Notes: a model not told the origin generated them from the letters alone. Counted from the stretch's first letter, positions 21,479-30,465 are shown. The stretch is 33,853 bases of DNA from Streptomyces zaomyceticus (GCF_014656215.1 NZ_BNBZ01000044.1:1-33853), one strand, 5' to 3'. Made by a program: numbers and translations.

Positions 21479-24130
21479 ATGGTGATGGGCCAGGACACTC
21501 AGCCTCCTGAGGGGGGCCAGGCTGACGTGCCCGAGCGGGTGTCCGGCGACGAGCCGCTGCTCGCGGCGCGCGTCCACCGGCCCTCCGACCTGATGCGGCT
21601 GCTCGCCGGTCTGCTCGCCATCGGGCTCGTCATCGCCGTCGCCGCGTTCGCCCACGCGACGACCTCGGGTCTCGAGGAGGACATCAACAAGGGCACCGTC
21701 GGCGCCCCCGACGTCTTCGTCAAGATCGCCGGTCTCGCCTCCTCCATCGCCGTCCTGCTCGTTCCCGTCGCCTTCGCCATCGAGCGCCTGATCAAACGGG
21801 ACGGGCTGCGCATCGCGGACGGTGTCCTCGCCGCCGTCCTGGCGCACGGCGTCACCCTCGCCACCGATCTCTGGGTCGCCCAGGCCGCGCCCGGCACGAT
21901 CCAGGACGCGCTGACCCAGCCGCAGTCCGGCGGCGGCCTCACCGACCCGGTGCACAACTACCTCGCCCCGGTGATCGCGTACATGACCGCCGTGGGGATG
22001 GCCCGAAGACCGCGCTGGCGGGTGTCGCTCTGGGTGGTGCTGCTGCTCGACGCGTTCACCATGCTGGTGGCCGGCTACACCACCGCGCTCTCGATCGTCC
22101 TGACCGTACTGATCGGCTGGACCGTGGCGTACGGCACGCTGTACGCGGTCGGTTCCCCCAATGTGCGGCCCACCGGGCAGACCCTCCTCGCCGGCCTGCG
22201 CAGGGTCGGCTTCCGGCCCGTGACGGCGCTGCGCGCCGAGGGCGTGCCCGACTCGTCGGACAGCGGCGACCGCGGCCGCCGGTACAGCGTGACGCTGGAG
22301 GACGGGCCGCCGCTCGACGTCACCGTCGTCGACCGCGAGCAGCAGGCCCACGGCTTCTTCTACCGCGCCTGGCGGCGGATCACCCTGCGGACGATCACCA
22401 CCCGCCGGTCGATCGTCTCGCTGCGGCAGGCGCTGGAGCAGGAGGCGCTCCTCGCGTACGCGGCGATCGCCGCCGGGGCGAACGCGCCGAAGCTGATCGC
22501 CACCTCCGAGCTCGGTCCGGACGCCGTGATGCTCGTGTACGAGCACATCGGCGGCCGGAGCCTCGACTCCCTCGACGACGACGACATCACCGACGAGCTG
22601 GTCCGCAGCGCCTTCCGGCAGGTCCGGGCCCTGCAGTCGCGCCGCATCGCGCACCGTCGGCTCACGGGTGACGCGATTCTGGTGGATCGTTCCGGCAGGG
22701 TGATCCTCACCGACCTCCGCGGCGGCGAGATCGCGGCCGGCGACCTGGTCCTTCGGATGGACATCGCCCAGCTGCTCACCACGCTCGGCCTGCGCGTCGG
22801 TGCCGAGCGCACGGTCGCCGCGGCCGTCGAGGTGCTCGGCCCGGACGCCGTCGCCGACTGTCTGCCCCTGCTCCAGCCGATCGCGATGAGCCGCTCCACG
22901 CGCGCGACGCTGCGGAGGCAGGCCCGGGAACGGTCGGCACGCGAGCGCGAGGCCGTGCTCGCCGCCTCGGAGGCGGCCAAGCACGAGCGGGAGCTGGCGA
23001 AGTCCCAGGCCGCGGAGGCCGCCGCCGACCCGACCGTCGTACGGGCGGAGACGAAGGCCGAGAAGAAGGCGGACAAGAAGGCCGAGAAGCGGGCCCTGGA
23101 CACGGCGCTCGACGAGGCCCGCGAGGAGGACCTGCTGGCCCAGATCCGGCAGCAGGTGCTGCTGATCCGCCCGCAGGCGCCGGCGGAGCCGGTCCGCCTG
23201 GAGCGCATCAAGCCGCGCACCCTGGTCAGCCTGATCGCGGGCGCCGTCGCCGCGTACTTCCTGCTGTCGCAGATCTCCCAGACGCCGCTGTCGACGATCG
23301 GCCAGGCGGACTGGCGGTGGGTCGCGGCCGCCGTGCTGTTCTCCGCGCTCAGCTATGTGGCGGCGGCGATGAGCCTGCTCGGCTTCGTGCCGGAGCGGGT
23401 CGGCTTCTGGCGGACGGTGGTGGCCCAGGTCGCCGGCTCGTTCGTGAAGATCGTCGCCCCGGCGGCGGTCGGCGGCGTCGCCCTGAACACCCGCTTCCTC
23501 CAGCGCTCGGGCGTGCGCCCGGGGCTCGCGGTGGCGAGCGTCGGCGCCTCCCAGCTCTTCGGGCTCGGGGCCCACATCCTGCTGCTGCTCGCCTTCGGCT
23601 ATCTGACGGGCACGGAGCGGTCGCAGTCCTTCACCCCGTCGAGGACGGTCATCGCCGGTCTCCTCACGGTCGCGGTGCTCGTGCTCGTCGTGACGGCGAT
23701 CCCGTTCATGCGGAAGTTCGTCTCGACGCGGCTGCGCTCGCTGTTCGCCGGTGTGGTGCCGCGCATGCTGGACGTGCTCCAGCGGCCGATGAAGCTGGTC
23801 ACCGGCATCGGCGGGATGCTGCTGCTCACCCTCACCTTCGTGCTCTGCCTGCACGCCTCGATCCAGGCCTTCGACCACGACGGCGTGTCGATCAGCTACG
23901 CGAGCGTGGCCGTCGTCTTCCTCGCGGGCAACGCACTCGGCTCGGCGGCGCCGACCCCGGGCGGCGTGGGAGCCGTCGAGACCGCGCTCACCCTGGGTCT
24001 GATCGCGGTCGGCCTGCCCGCCGAGGTCGCGACCCCGGCCGTCCTGCTCTACCGCCTGCTGACCCTGTGGCTCCCGGTCCTCCCGGGCTGGATCTGCTTC
24101 AACTGGCTGACCAAACGCGAAGCGCTGTAA
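21479..24130 (+). CDS. membrane protein: kinase-like domain fused to YbhN/MprF-type (LPG synthase TM) domain
   Basis: 883 aa from the ATG at 21479; the frame is open to a GTG at 21383, but that extension uses many non-preferred codons (ATA, CGA, CAA, GTA), so it is not used. Order: ~5 N-terminal membrane helices (LLAGLLAIGLVIAVAAFAHA onward), then a soluble domain ~240-480 resembling ABC1/aminoglycoside kinases (YAAIAAGANAPKLIA, VMLVYEHI, HRRLTGDAILVDRSG, LTDLRGGEI). Next is a Lys/Ala/Glu-rich coil (KAEKKADKKAEKRA), then ~7 helices of the UPF0104/LPG-synthase-TM family with GGVALNTRF and APTPGGVGAVE. The kinase loop lacks a clear HxD and DFG (DLRG instead), so it is probably a pseudokinase. 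It may flip or modify lipid under regulatory control. Function unknown. Confidence 0.85.
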   Translation: MVMGQDTQPPEGGQADVPERVSGDEPLLAARVHRPSDLMRLLAGLLAIGLVIAVAAFAHATTSGLEEDINKGTVGAPDVFVKIAGLASSIAVLLVPVAFAIERLIKRDGLRIADGVLAAVLAHGVTLATDLWVAQAAPGTIQDALTQPQSGGGLTDPVHNYLAPVIAYMTAVGMARRPRWRVSLWVVLLLDAFTMLVAGYTTALSIVLTVLIGWTVAYGTLYAVGSPNVRPTGQTLLAGLRRVGFRPVTALRAEGVPDSSDSGDRGRRYSVTLEDGPPLDVTVVDREQQAHGFFYRAWRRITLRTITTRRSIVSLRQALEQEALLAYAAIAAGANAPKLIATSELGPDAVMLVYEHIGGRSLDSLDDDDITDELVRSAFRQVRALQSRRIAHRRLTGDAILVDRSGRVILTDLRGGEIAAGDLVLRMDIAQLLTTLGLRVGAERTVAAAVEVLGPDAVADCLPLLQPIAMSRSTRATLRRQARERSAREREAVLAASEAAKHERELAKSQAAEAAADPTVVRAETKAEKKADKKAEKRALDTALDEAREEDLLAQIRQQVLLIRPQAPAEPVRLERIKPRTLVSLIAGAVAAYFLLSQISQTPLSTIGQADWRWVAAAVLFSALSYVAAAMSLLGFVPERVGFWRTVVAQVAGSFVKIVAPAAVGGVALNTRFLQRSGVRPGLAVASVGASQLFGLGAHILLLLAFGYLTGTERSQSFTPSRTVIAGLLTVAVLVLVVTAIPFMRKFVSTRLRSLFAGVVPRMLDVLQRPMKLVTGIGGMLLLTLTFVLCLHASIQAFDHDGVSISYASVAVVFLAGNALGSAAPTPGGVGAVETALTLGLIAVGLPAEVATPAVLLYRLLTLWLPVLPGWICFNWLTKREAL

Positions 24131-24209
24131 GCGGCGGAGTCCCTCCGCGCGCCACCCGCATGGACCTCCGTCCCGCGCGGCGGCGCAGGCGGCGGCCCAC
24201 CATGGGCCT

Positions 24210-25796
24210 ATGCCGATCTCCGCCGCCCGGCGCGCCGCCCACCGCGCCGCTCTGCTCACCGCCACCACCGTGCTGCTCGCCGCCGGCTGCTCGGACGGGG
24301 GAGACGACACGGCCGAAGCGACGAAGCCGAGCGGTTCGGCCGGGCTCTCGGCGCTGACCTCGCAGAAGCTGGCCTGGGCGCCGTGTCCCGCGCCGTCCGC
24401 CGCCGAGGGCGGCGGGCCCGCGCCCTCGCCGCTGCCCGGCGGCGCCACCTGGGAGTGCTCCTTCCTGCAGGCTCCGCTCGACTGGGCGGTGCCGGAGGGC
24501 GAGACGATCGAACTCGCGCTCATCCGGGCCCGGGCCCGTGACCAGGACCGGCGGATCGGTTCGCTCGTCTTCAACTTCGGCGGGCCCGGCGGCTCCGGCA
24601 TCACCGGACTGCCCGCCTTCGCCAACGAGTACGAGAGCCTGCGCGGCCGCTACGACCTGGTCTCCTTCGACCCGCGCGGGGTCGGCCGCAGCGACCCCGT
24701 CGAGTGCCTCACCGACAAGGAGCTCGACGCCTACTACGCCCTGGACTTCACGCCCGACGACGAGGCGGAGGAGCGGACGCTGTCGGACGCGCAGAAGCGG
24801 TACGCGGCCGGCTGCGAGAGGGACGCGGGCCCGTCCCTGCCGCACGTCGGGACCGAGAACGCCGCCCGGGACATGGACCTGATGCGCCAGGTCCTCGGCG
24901 ACGACAAGCTGCACTACTTCGGCATCTCGTACGGCACCGAACTCGGCGGCGTCTACGCCCATCTGTTCCCGAAGAACGTCGGCCGGGCCGTCTTCGACGC
25001 CGTCGTCGACCCGGACGCGGGTGTCGAGGAGGGCGCCCTCGGCCAGGCGAAGGGCTTCCAGCTCGCCCTGGACAACTTCGCCCAGGACTGTGTGGACCGG
25101 GGTGACGAGTGCACCCTGCCCGGTACGAGCGTCGCCGAGATCGAGTCCTTCATCACGGACCTCCTCGCCTCCCTCGACAAGCAGCCCATCCCGGGCATCG
25201 GGGAACGCAGGCTCACCCAGACACAGGCCACCAACGGCATCGCGCAGGCCCTCTACTCCAAGGAGTACTGGACCTATCTGGAGCAGGGCCTCAACGATGC
25301 CGAGGGCGGCGACGGAGCACTGCTCCTCAGCCTCTCCGACTCGATGAACGGGCGCGGCCAGAACGGCTCCTACAGCAACATCCAGGCCGCCAACGCCGCC
25401 ATCAACTGCGTCGACTTCAAGCAGCGCTACACCCTCGGCCAGGCGAAGGAGCGGCTCGGCGAGTTCCGCGAGGCCTCCCCCGTGTTCGGCGACTTCATGG
25501 GCTGGGCGCTCGCGAGCTGCTCGCAGTGGCCGGTGCCCGGAACCTGGGAGCACCCCGACGTCTCCGCGCCCGGCTCGGCGCCGATCCTGGTCGTCGGCAA
25601 CACCGGCGACCCGGCCACGCCGTACGAGGGCGCCCGGGCGATGGTGAAGGCGCTCGGCGACGGTGTCGGGGTGGAGCTGACCTACGAGGGCGAGGGCCAC
25701 GGCGCCTACAACAGCGGCAACGGGTGCGTGAAGAAGGCGGTCGACGCGTACCTCCTGGACGGCAAGGTCCCGGTCTCCGGAAGCGTCTGCAAGTAG
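24210..25796 (+). CDS. secreted lipoprotein peptidase, SlpD/SlpE (TAP-like, S33) family
   Basis: 528 aa. A lipoprotein signal peptide ends LLAAGC with Cys27; residue -3 is Ala rather than the usual Leu/Val. The mature enzyme is an alpha/beta hydrolase: oxyanion region NFGGPGGSG, then DPRGVGRSDPV, nucleophile Ser240 in FGISYGTELGG, Asp467 in GNTGDPATPYEG and His497 in GEGHGAY. The last ~100 residues fit the TAP C-terminal domain. Relatives remove tripeptides from protein N-termini or hydrolyse amino-acid esters at the cell surface. No good ribosome site precedes the ATG. It is a tandem paralogue of the next gene, 54 nt apart. Confidence 0.88.
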   Translation: MPISAARRAAHRAALLTATTVLLAAGCSDGGDDTAEATKPSGSAGLSALTSQKLAWAPCPAPSAAEGGGPAPSPLPGGATWECSFLQAPLDWAVPEGETIELALIRARARDQDRRIGSLVFNFGGPGGSGITGLPAFANEYESLRGRYDLVSFDPRGVGRSDPVECLTDKELDAYYALDFTPDDEAEERTLSDAQKRYAAGCERDAGPSLPHVGTENAARDMDLMRQVLGDDKLHYFGISYGTELGGVYAHLFPKNVGRAVFDAVVDPDAGVEEGALGQAKGFQLALDNFAQDCVDRGDECTLPGTSVAEIESFITDLLASLDKQPIPGIGERRLTQTQATNGIAQALYSKEYWTYLEQGLNDAEGGDGALLLSLSDSMNGRGQNGSYSNIQAANAAINCVDFKQRYTLGQAKERLGEFREASPVFGDFMGWALASCSQWPVPGTWEHPDVSAPGSAPILVVGNTGDPATPYEGARAMVKALGDGVGVELTYEGEGHGAYNSGNGCVKKAVDAYLLDGKVPVSGSVCK

Positions 25797-25850
25797 CCCC
25801 GAGGGCTCCCCCTAGGATGGGCCGCCCTGTCGGGCTCCTGGGGGGAACAC

Positions 25851-27449
25851 ATGTCCATACGCATACGGGTGGCGGTCCTGGCCGTCACCGGCCTGCTGGT
25901 CGCGGGCTGCACGAGCGCCGGCGGCGGTGCGCCGGCCGCCACCCCGGACCGGCGGACGGCCACGGCCGACGCCACGCCCTCGGCCACCGGCGCCGCCCCC
26001 TCGGCCACCCCCGCCACTCCCCCGCTCCCCGCCTCCCTCACCGGCCAGCGCCCCGAGTGGAAGGCCTGCCCGGCCGCCGGACCGGACCGGGCGAAGCCGG
26101 GCGGGAACTGGCGCTGCGCCACCGTGAAGGTGCCGCTCGACCACGCGAAGCCCGAGGGCGCGACGATCCCGATCGCCCTGATCCGCAAGGAGGCGGGGCG
26201 CAAGGCCGACCGCATCGGCTCGCTGCTCTTCAACTTCGGCGGCCCCGGCGCCTCCGGCGTCGACATCCTGCCGCAGGTCGAGGAGGACTACCGCAAGCTC
26301 GGCGAGCGCTACGACCTGGTGGGCTTCGACCCGCGCGGGGTCAACCGCAGCGCCGGTGTCGTCTGCCGGACCGACGCCGAGCAGGCCGCCGCCGAGGCCA
26401 CGGTGGACCTCACCCCGGACTCCGCCGAGGAGGAGGCCGCGTACCTCGAGGACAACGCCGCCTTCGCCGCCGGCTGCGCCCGCCGCTCCGGCAAGGTCGT
26501 CCCGTACACCACGACCACCGCCACCGCCCGGGACCTGGACCTGATCCGGCGGGTCCTCGGGGACCAGAAGCTCCACTACTTCGGCATCTCGTACGGCACG
26601 CAGCTCGGCGGCACGTACGCCCATCTCTTCCCGAAGAACGTGGGCCGGCTCGTGCTCGACGCGGTCGTCGACCCGACCGCCGACACCGTCGGACACGCCC
26701 GCCACCAGACGATCGGCTTCCAGCGGGCCCTGGGCAACTATCTGAAGAGCACCGGCCAGGACCCCGAGGACGGGACCGAGCGGATCGCGCGCCTGCTGCG
26801 GAAGCTCGACCGCGCACCGCTGACAGTCGGCGAGCGGCGGCTCACCGAGGGCCTGGCGCTCACGGGCATCGCGGTGACGCTGTACGGGCAGTCCAACTGG
26901 CCCCTGCTGACGGCGGCCCTCGCGGACGCCGAGAAGGGGCGCGGCGGCGCCCTGCTCGAACTCGCGGACTACTACAACGACCGTGACGCGAACGGCCACT
27001 ACGCCACCCAGACGCACTCGCAGCGGGCGATCTCCTGTGCCGACTCCAGCGCCCGGCCGACCGCGGCGGAGGCGAAGGCCCTGATCCCCGAATTCCGGCG
27101 GCTCTCCCCCGTGTTCGGCGAGTTCCTCGCCTGGGACACGGCCGGCTGGTGTGCCGAGTGGCCGGTGAAGGGCGAGCGGGCGACCCCGGAGGCCAGTGCC
27201 CCGGGCGCCGCCCCGGTCCTCGTCGTCGGCACGACGGGCGATCCGGCGACCCCGTACGAGGGTGCGGAGAAGATGGCGAAGGAACTCGGCACGGGTGTCG
27301 GCGTCCTCGTCACCAACGAGGGCGAGGGACACGGCGCGTACGGCACCTCGTCGTGCGTGACGGCGACGATCGACGCGTACTTCCTGGACGGCAAGGTCCC
27401 CGCGTACGGCAAGACCTGCTCCAGCGGGGCGGCTCGCAGCGGGGCGTGA
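25851..27449 (+). CDS. secreted lipoprotein peptidase, SlpD/SlpE (TAP-like, S33) family, second copy
   Basis: 532 aa from the ATG at 25851, with GGGGGAA upstream. A clean lipobox LLVAGC (Cys20) is followed by a Thr/Ala/Pro-rich linker of ~45 residues. The hydrolase core mirrors the first copy: NFGGPGASG, DPRGVNRSAGV, Ser247 in FGISYGTQLGG, Asp464 in GTTGDPATPYEG and His494 in GEGHGAY. It has the same lid region (GERRLTEGLALTGIAVTLYG). The tandem pair probably arose by duplication; sequence near the catalytic residues is nearly identical but the linkers differ. The transcription unit ends at a strong hairpin. Confidence 0.9.
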   Translation: MSIRIRVAVLAVTGLLVAGCTSAGGGAPAATPDRRTATADATPSATGAAPSATPATPPLPASLTGQRPEWKACPAAGPDRAKPGGNWRCATVKVPLDHAKPEGATIPIALIRKEAGRKADRIGSLLFNFGGPGASGVDILPQVEEDYRKLGERYDLVGFDPRGVNRSAGVVCRTDAEQAAAEATVDLTPDSAEEEAAYLEDNAAFAAGCARRSGKVVPYTTTTATARDLDLIRRVLGDQKLHYFGISYGTQLGGTYAHLFPKNVGRLVLDAVVDPTADTVGHARHQTIGFQRALGNYLKSTGQDPEDGTERIARLLRKLDRAPLTVGERRLTEGLALTGIAVTLYGQSNWPLLTAALADAEKGRGGALLELADYYNDRDANGHYATQTHSQRAISCADSSARPTAAEAKALIPEFRRLSPVFGEFLAWDTAGWCAEWPVKGERATPEASAPGAAPVLVVGTTGDPATPYEGAEKMAKELGTGVGVLVTNEGEGHGAYGTSSCVTATIDAYFLDGKVPAYGKTCSSGAARSGA

Positions 27450-27467
27450 GCCGTGTGCGGGCATGAG

Positions 27468-27504
27468 AAGGGGCCCGGATCTCTTCGCGAGATCCGGGCC
27501 CCTT
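27468..27504. terminator. convergent bidirectional intrinsic terminator
   Basis: A perfect 16-bp inverted repeat, AAGGGGCCCGGATCTC (27468-27483) with GAGATCCGGGCCCCTT (27489-27504), a 5-nt loop, and TT-rich flanks on the plus side. It lies between the second lipoprotein gene and moeZ. Confidence 0.9.
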
Positions 27505-27526
27505 CCCGTTCGGTCGTCCGGTGGGC

Positions 27527-28705
27527 CTAGTAGACCGGCTTCTCGGGCTCGATCTGGTGCACCCAGCCGATCACGCCGCCGCCGACGTGCACCGCGTCCG
27601 CGAAGCCCGCGGACTTGAGCACGGCGAGGACCTCCGCGCTGCGGACACCCGTCTTGCAGTGCAGGACGATGCGCTTGTCCTGCGGGAGGTCCTGGAGGGC
27701 GGTGCCCATGAGGAACTCGTTCTTCGGGATCAGACGCGCGCCCGGGATCGAGACGATCTCGTACTCGTTCGGCTCGCGGACGTCGATGATGTCGATGTTC
27801 TCGCCCTCGTCGATCCACTCCTTGAGCTGCTTCGGAGTGATCGTGGAGCCGAGCGCCGCCTCCTGGGCCTCCTCGGACACGACGCCGCAGAAGGCCTCGT
27901 AGTCGATGAGCTCGGTGACGGTCGGGTTCTCGCCGCAGACCGCGCAGTTCGGGTCCTTGCGGACCTTCACCTGGCGGTACTGCATCTCCAGGGCGTCGTA
28001 GATCATCAGCCGGCCGACCAGCGGGTCGCCCACGCCGGCCAGGAGCTTGATGGCCTCGGTGACCTGGATGGAGCCGATGGACGCGCACAGCACGCCCAGG
28101 ACGCCGCCCTCGGCGCAGGACGGGACCATGCCCGGCGGCGGGGGCTCCGGGTAGAGGCAGCGGTAGCAGGGGCCGTGCTCGGACCAGAAGACGGACGCCT
28201 GGCCGTCGAACCGGTAGATGGAGCCCCAGACGTACGGCTTGTTCAGCAGCACGGCCGCGTCGTTGACGAGGTAGCGCGTGGCGAAGTTGTCCGTGCCGTC
28301 GACGATCAGGTCGTACTGGCTGAAGATGTCCATCACGTTCTCGGCCTCGAGCCGCTCTTCGTGGAGGATCACGTTCACGTACGGGTTGATGCCGAGCACG
28401 CTGTCGCGCGCCGAGGCGGCCTTGGAGCGGCCGATGTCGGCCTGGCTGTGGATGATCTGGCGCTGGAGGTTCGACTCGTCGACCTCGTCGAACTCCACGA
28501 TGCCGAGCGTGCCCACGCCGGCGGCGGCCAGGTACATCAGCGCCGGCGAGCCGAGGCCTCCGGCGCCGACACACAGCACCTTGGCGTTCTTCAGCCGCTT
28601 CTGCCCGTCCATCCCGACGTCCGGGATGATCAGGTGGCGGGAGTACCTGCGGACCTCGTCTACGGTGAGCTCGGCAGCCGGCTCGACCAGGGGTGGCAGC
28701 GACAC
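27527..28705 (-). CDS. moeZ: MoeZ adenylyltransferase/sulfurtransferase
   Basis: 392 aa from the GTG at 28705, with GGAG 5 nt upstream. An E1/MoeB domain comes first: GAGGLGS (47-53), IVEFDEVDESNLQRQI, DGTDNFATRYLVND and zinc pairs CYRC and CAVC. A C-terminal rhodanese domain follows, with IDVREPNEYE and active-site HCKTGVRS (Cys350). MoeZ activates ubiquitin-like sulfur carriers and loads them with sulfur, serving molybdopterin, thiamine, cysteine (CysO) and thio-natural-product pathways in actinomycetes. No carrier protein is encoded nearby, so it is likely shared by several pathways. A perfect SigR-type promoter lies 45 nt upstream, suggesting induction by thiol stress. Confidence 0.95.
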   Translation of the reverse strand: MSLPPLVEPAAELTVDEVRRYSRHLIIPDVGMDGQKRLKNAKVLCVGAGGLGSPALMYLAAAGVGTLGIVEFDEVDESNLQRQIIHSQADIGRSKAASARDSVLGINPYVNVILHEERLEAENVMDIFSQYDLIVDGTDNFATRYLVNDAAVLLNKPYVWGSIYRFDGQASVFWSEHGPCYRCLYPEPPPPGMVPSCAEGGVLGVLCASIGSIQVTEAIKLLAGVGDPLVGRLMIYDALEMQYRQVKVRKDPNCAVCGENPTVTELIDYEAFCGVVSEEAQEAALGSTITPKQLKEWIDEGENIDIIDVREPNEYEIVSIPGARLIPKNEFLMGTALQDLPQDKRIVLHCKTGVRSAEVLAVLKSAGFADAVHVGGGVIGWVHQIEPEKPVY

Positions 28706-28749
28706 GGGGACTCCGGTTGTCGGTATGTCAGTACGGTTGTTCTCCCCGT

Positions 28750-28775
28750 AACACTGCCACGCTCCTCCTCATTCC
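28750..28775 (-). promoter_or_regulatory. SigR-type promoter of moeZ
   Basis: On the minus strand GGAAT (28775-28771), an 18-nt spacer, then GTT (28752-28750) matches GGAAT-N18/19-GTT exactly. The -35 overlaps the last base of the spherulin-4 gene's stop codon. Transcription would begin about 35 nt upstream of the moeZ start. Confidence 0.78.
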
Positions 28776-29506
28776 GAGACACCCGGTCCGATCCGCGAGA
28801 CGATTTCGTCCCAGTAGCCGGGCAGCGAGTGGAATGGGGTGCTTTGCTCCGGGGCCCCCGTCCGGTCGGTGAAGAAGATCGTCCCGGCCCCCTGCCAGCG
28901 GGCGATCCGCAGGGCCTCCTCCAGGTGGGTGCGCGGAACGCCGTGCACGAGATGGACGAACTTCGCCTCCGTGTACTCGGCGGTCCACTCGGCCACCTGC
29001 GACCAGCGGTAGTCCGCCCAGGCCCCGGAGAAGGTCACCAGCTGGTCGGCGGTCTCGGCGTACCCCGGGTGGGGATGGGTGCCGTGGCCGAGGACCAGAT
29101 GGGCCTCACCGCCGAGGACCGCCTCCAGGGTGGCGGTGACCCGCCGCACCCCGGCCAGGTCCGCCCGGTCCGCGGGGCAGCGGTCCAGGTAGTAGCCGTC
29201 GACCTTGTACCAGTCGACGAAACGGTGGGCGTCCGAGACCAGCTCACCGAACGGCCGGGAACCGTGGGCCGCGTCCAGGTGCCCGAGGACCCGGACCCCG
29301 GCGTTGCGGAGCCTCCCCGCCGCCTCCAGACAGTGCGGGTCGGGGCGGCTGCCCGGGCCCTCCGCCACATTGAGCACCGCCCAGTGCAGCGGGGTCCCGG
29401 GGCGGGTCAGCTCGCCCCACTCGACGGGGGCGAGCAGCGGGTGGGCGTAGCCGGGCACGCCCACCCCCAGTGCCTGGACCGCCCCCGTCGCCGTCAGATG
29501 CGACAC
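28769..29506 (-). CDS. spherulin-4-family (GH135-like) TIM-barrel protein
   Basis: 245 aa from the GTG at 29506, which lies 13 nt inside the end of the epimerase gene, so the two are coupled. The fold reads as spherulin-4/GH114-clan: GVGVPGYAHP, HWAVLNVAEGPG, VRVLGHLDAAHG, VDWYKVDGYYLDRC and VLGHGTHPHPGY. Sph3 of Aspergillus, the typed GH135 enzyme, cuts alpha-1,4-linked galactosamine polymer, and the analogous PelA hydrolase cuts Pel. In GH135 the acidic pair after strand 4 is Asp-Glu; here it is Asp108-Arg109, so catalysis is uncertain. There is no signal peptide, unusual for a polymer hydrolase. It is the last gene of the epimerase/PelF-like block. Confidence 0.75.
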   Translation of the reverse strand: MSHLTATGAVQALGVGVPGYAHPLLAPVEWGELTRPGTPLHWAVLNVAEGPGSRPDPHCLEAAGRLRNAGVRVLGHLDAAHGSRPFGELVSDAHRFVDWYKVDGYYLDRCPADRADLAGVRRVTATLEAVLGGEAHLVLGHGTHPHPGYAETADQLVTFSGAWADYRWSQVAEWTAEYTEAKFVHLVHGVPRTHLEEALRIARWQGAGTIFFTDRTGAPEQSTPFHSLPGYWDEIVSRIGPGVSE

Positions 29507-30465
29507 GCCGCCTCCATCCAGATGTCGGCGAGGGACTCCTCCAGGTTGATCCGGGGCCGCCAGCCGAGCCGGTCGCGGGCGGTGCGGACGTCGGCCTGCT
29601 GCCAGGGTCCGCAGCCGTCGGGGTACGGATACGGGGCGGCGGCCAGCTGGTCGGCGATGGTCCCCTCGGTGCGCGGGGCGCCGATCATCGGGCGCTGCTG
29701 CAGGCCGTGCGGGGCGTCCAGCTCGTGCAGGTTGCCGGAGTAGCCCGCGACCCTGGCCAGGACGGCGGCGGCGTCCCGGAGCCGGACCGCGCGGCCGGTG
29801 CCGATGTTGACGACGCCCTGGGCGGCGGAGAGCGAGGCCGCGTGCACGGCCCGCGCCACGTCCCGGACGTCGACGAAGTCCCGCTGCACTCCGAGGCCGC
29901 TGAGCTTGAGCTCGCCGTCCCCGGCCTGCATGGCCCGGCGCATCGCCTCGGCGAGACGGCCGAGCGGCGAGCCGGCGGGCGTGCCGGGACCCACCGGCGA
30001 GAACACCCGGAGCACGACGGCGTCGAGCCCCGAACCGAGGACGAGTTCGGTCGCCGCCAGCTTCGACACCCCGTAAGGACCTCCGGGGCGGGGTACGGCG
30101 TCCTCGGCGGTGGAGGAGCCGGGCTGGCTCGGCCCGTACTCCGAGGCGCAGCCGACCTGGACGAGCCGGGCGCCGCAGCCGCTGCGCCGCAGGGCCTCGC
30201 AGACCGTGGCGACGGCGACGGTGTTGTGCCGGGTCAGGTCGCGGGCGCCGCCGCGGGTGGCGCCCGCGCAGTTCACGACGACTCCGGGGTGGACGGCGTC
30301 GAGGAAGCGGGTCAGCGCGCCCGGACTTCCGGAGGCGAGGTCGAAACGCACGTCGGCGTCGTCGCCCCGGCCGAGCGCGGTGAGGTGGACGGCCGGGTCG
30401 GCGAGCAGCCGGTCGGCGACGAAGCGTCCGATGAAGCCGTTGGCTCCGAGCAGCAGCACCCTCAT
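29494..30465 (-). CDS. NAD-dependent sugar epimerase/dehydratase (extended SDR)
   Basis: 323 aa from the ATG at 30465, with AAGGGG about 9 nt upstream. The nucleotide loop is GANGFIG (7-13), and the catalytic triad is Ser108, Tyr131 and Lys135 (GPYGVSK). The substrate end has LRVFSPVGPGTP, QRDFVDVRDVARA and NIGTGRAVRLRD, as in UDP-glucose 4-epimerase-like and dTDP-sugar dehydratase-like enzymes. In this context a GalE-type role, supplying UDP-GalNAc or UDP-galactose to the PelF-like transferase, is plausible but inferred. The start is coupled (ATGA) to a 17-codon ORF, and its 3' end overlaps the spherulin-4 gene. Confidence 0.85.
   Translation of the reverse strand: MRVLLLGANGFIGRFVADRLLADPAVHLTALGRGDDADVRFDLASGSPGALTRFLDAVHPGVVVNCAGATRGGARDLTRHNTVAVATVCEALRRSGCGARLVQVGCASEYGPSQPGSSTAEDAVPRPGGPYGVSKLAATELVLGSGLDAVVLRVFSPVGPGTPAGSPLGRLAEAMRRAMQAGDGELKLSGLGVQRDFVDVRDVARAVHAASLSAAQGVVNIGTGRAVRLRDAAAVLARVAGYSGNLHELDAPHGLQQRPMIGAPRTEGTIADQLAAAPYPYPDGCGPWQQADVRTARDRLGWRPRINLEESLADIWMEAACRI

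Noticed and set aside
21311..24625. 1104-codon minus-strand frame opposite the kinase-like membrane protein
   Set aside because: Highly charged, motif-free mirror frame; the plus strand encodes membrane helices and family signatures.
25811..25818. TAGGAT as a -10 between the two lipoprotein genes
   Set aside because: No convincing -35 at 17-19 nt; the genes are only 54 nt apart and may be co-transcribed.
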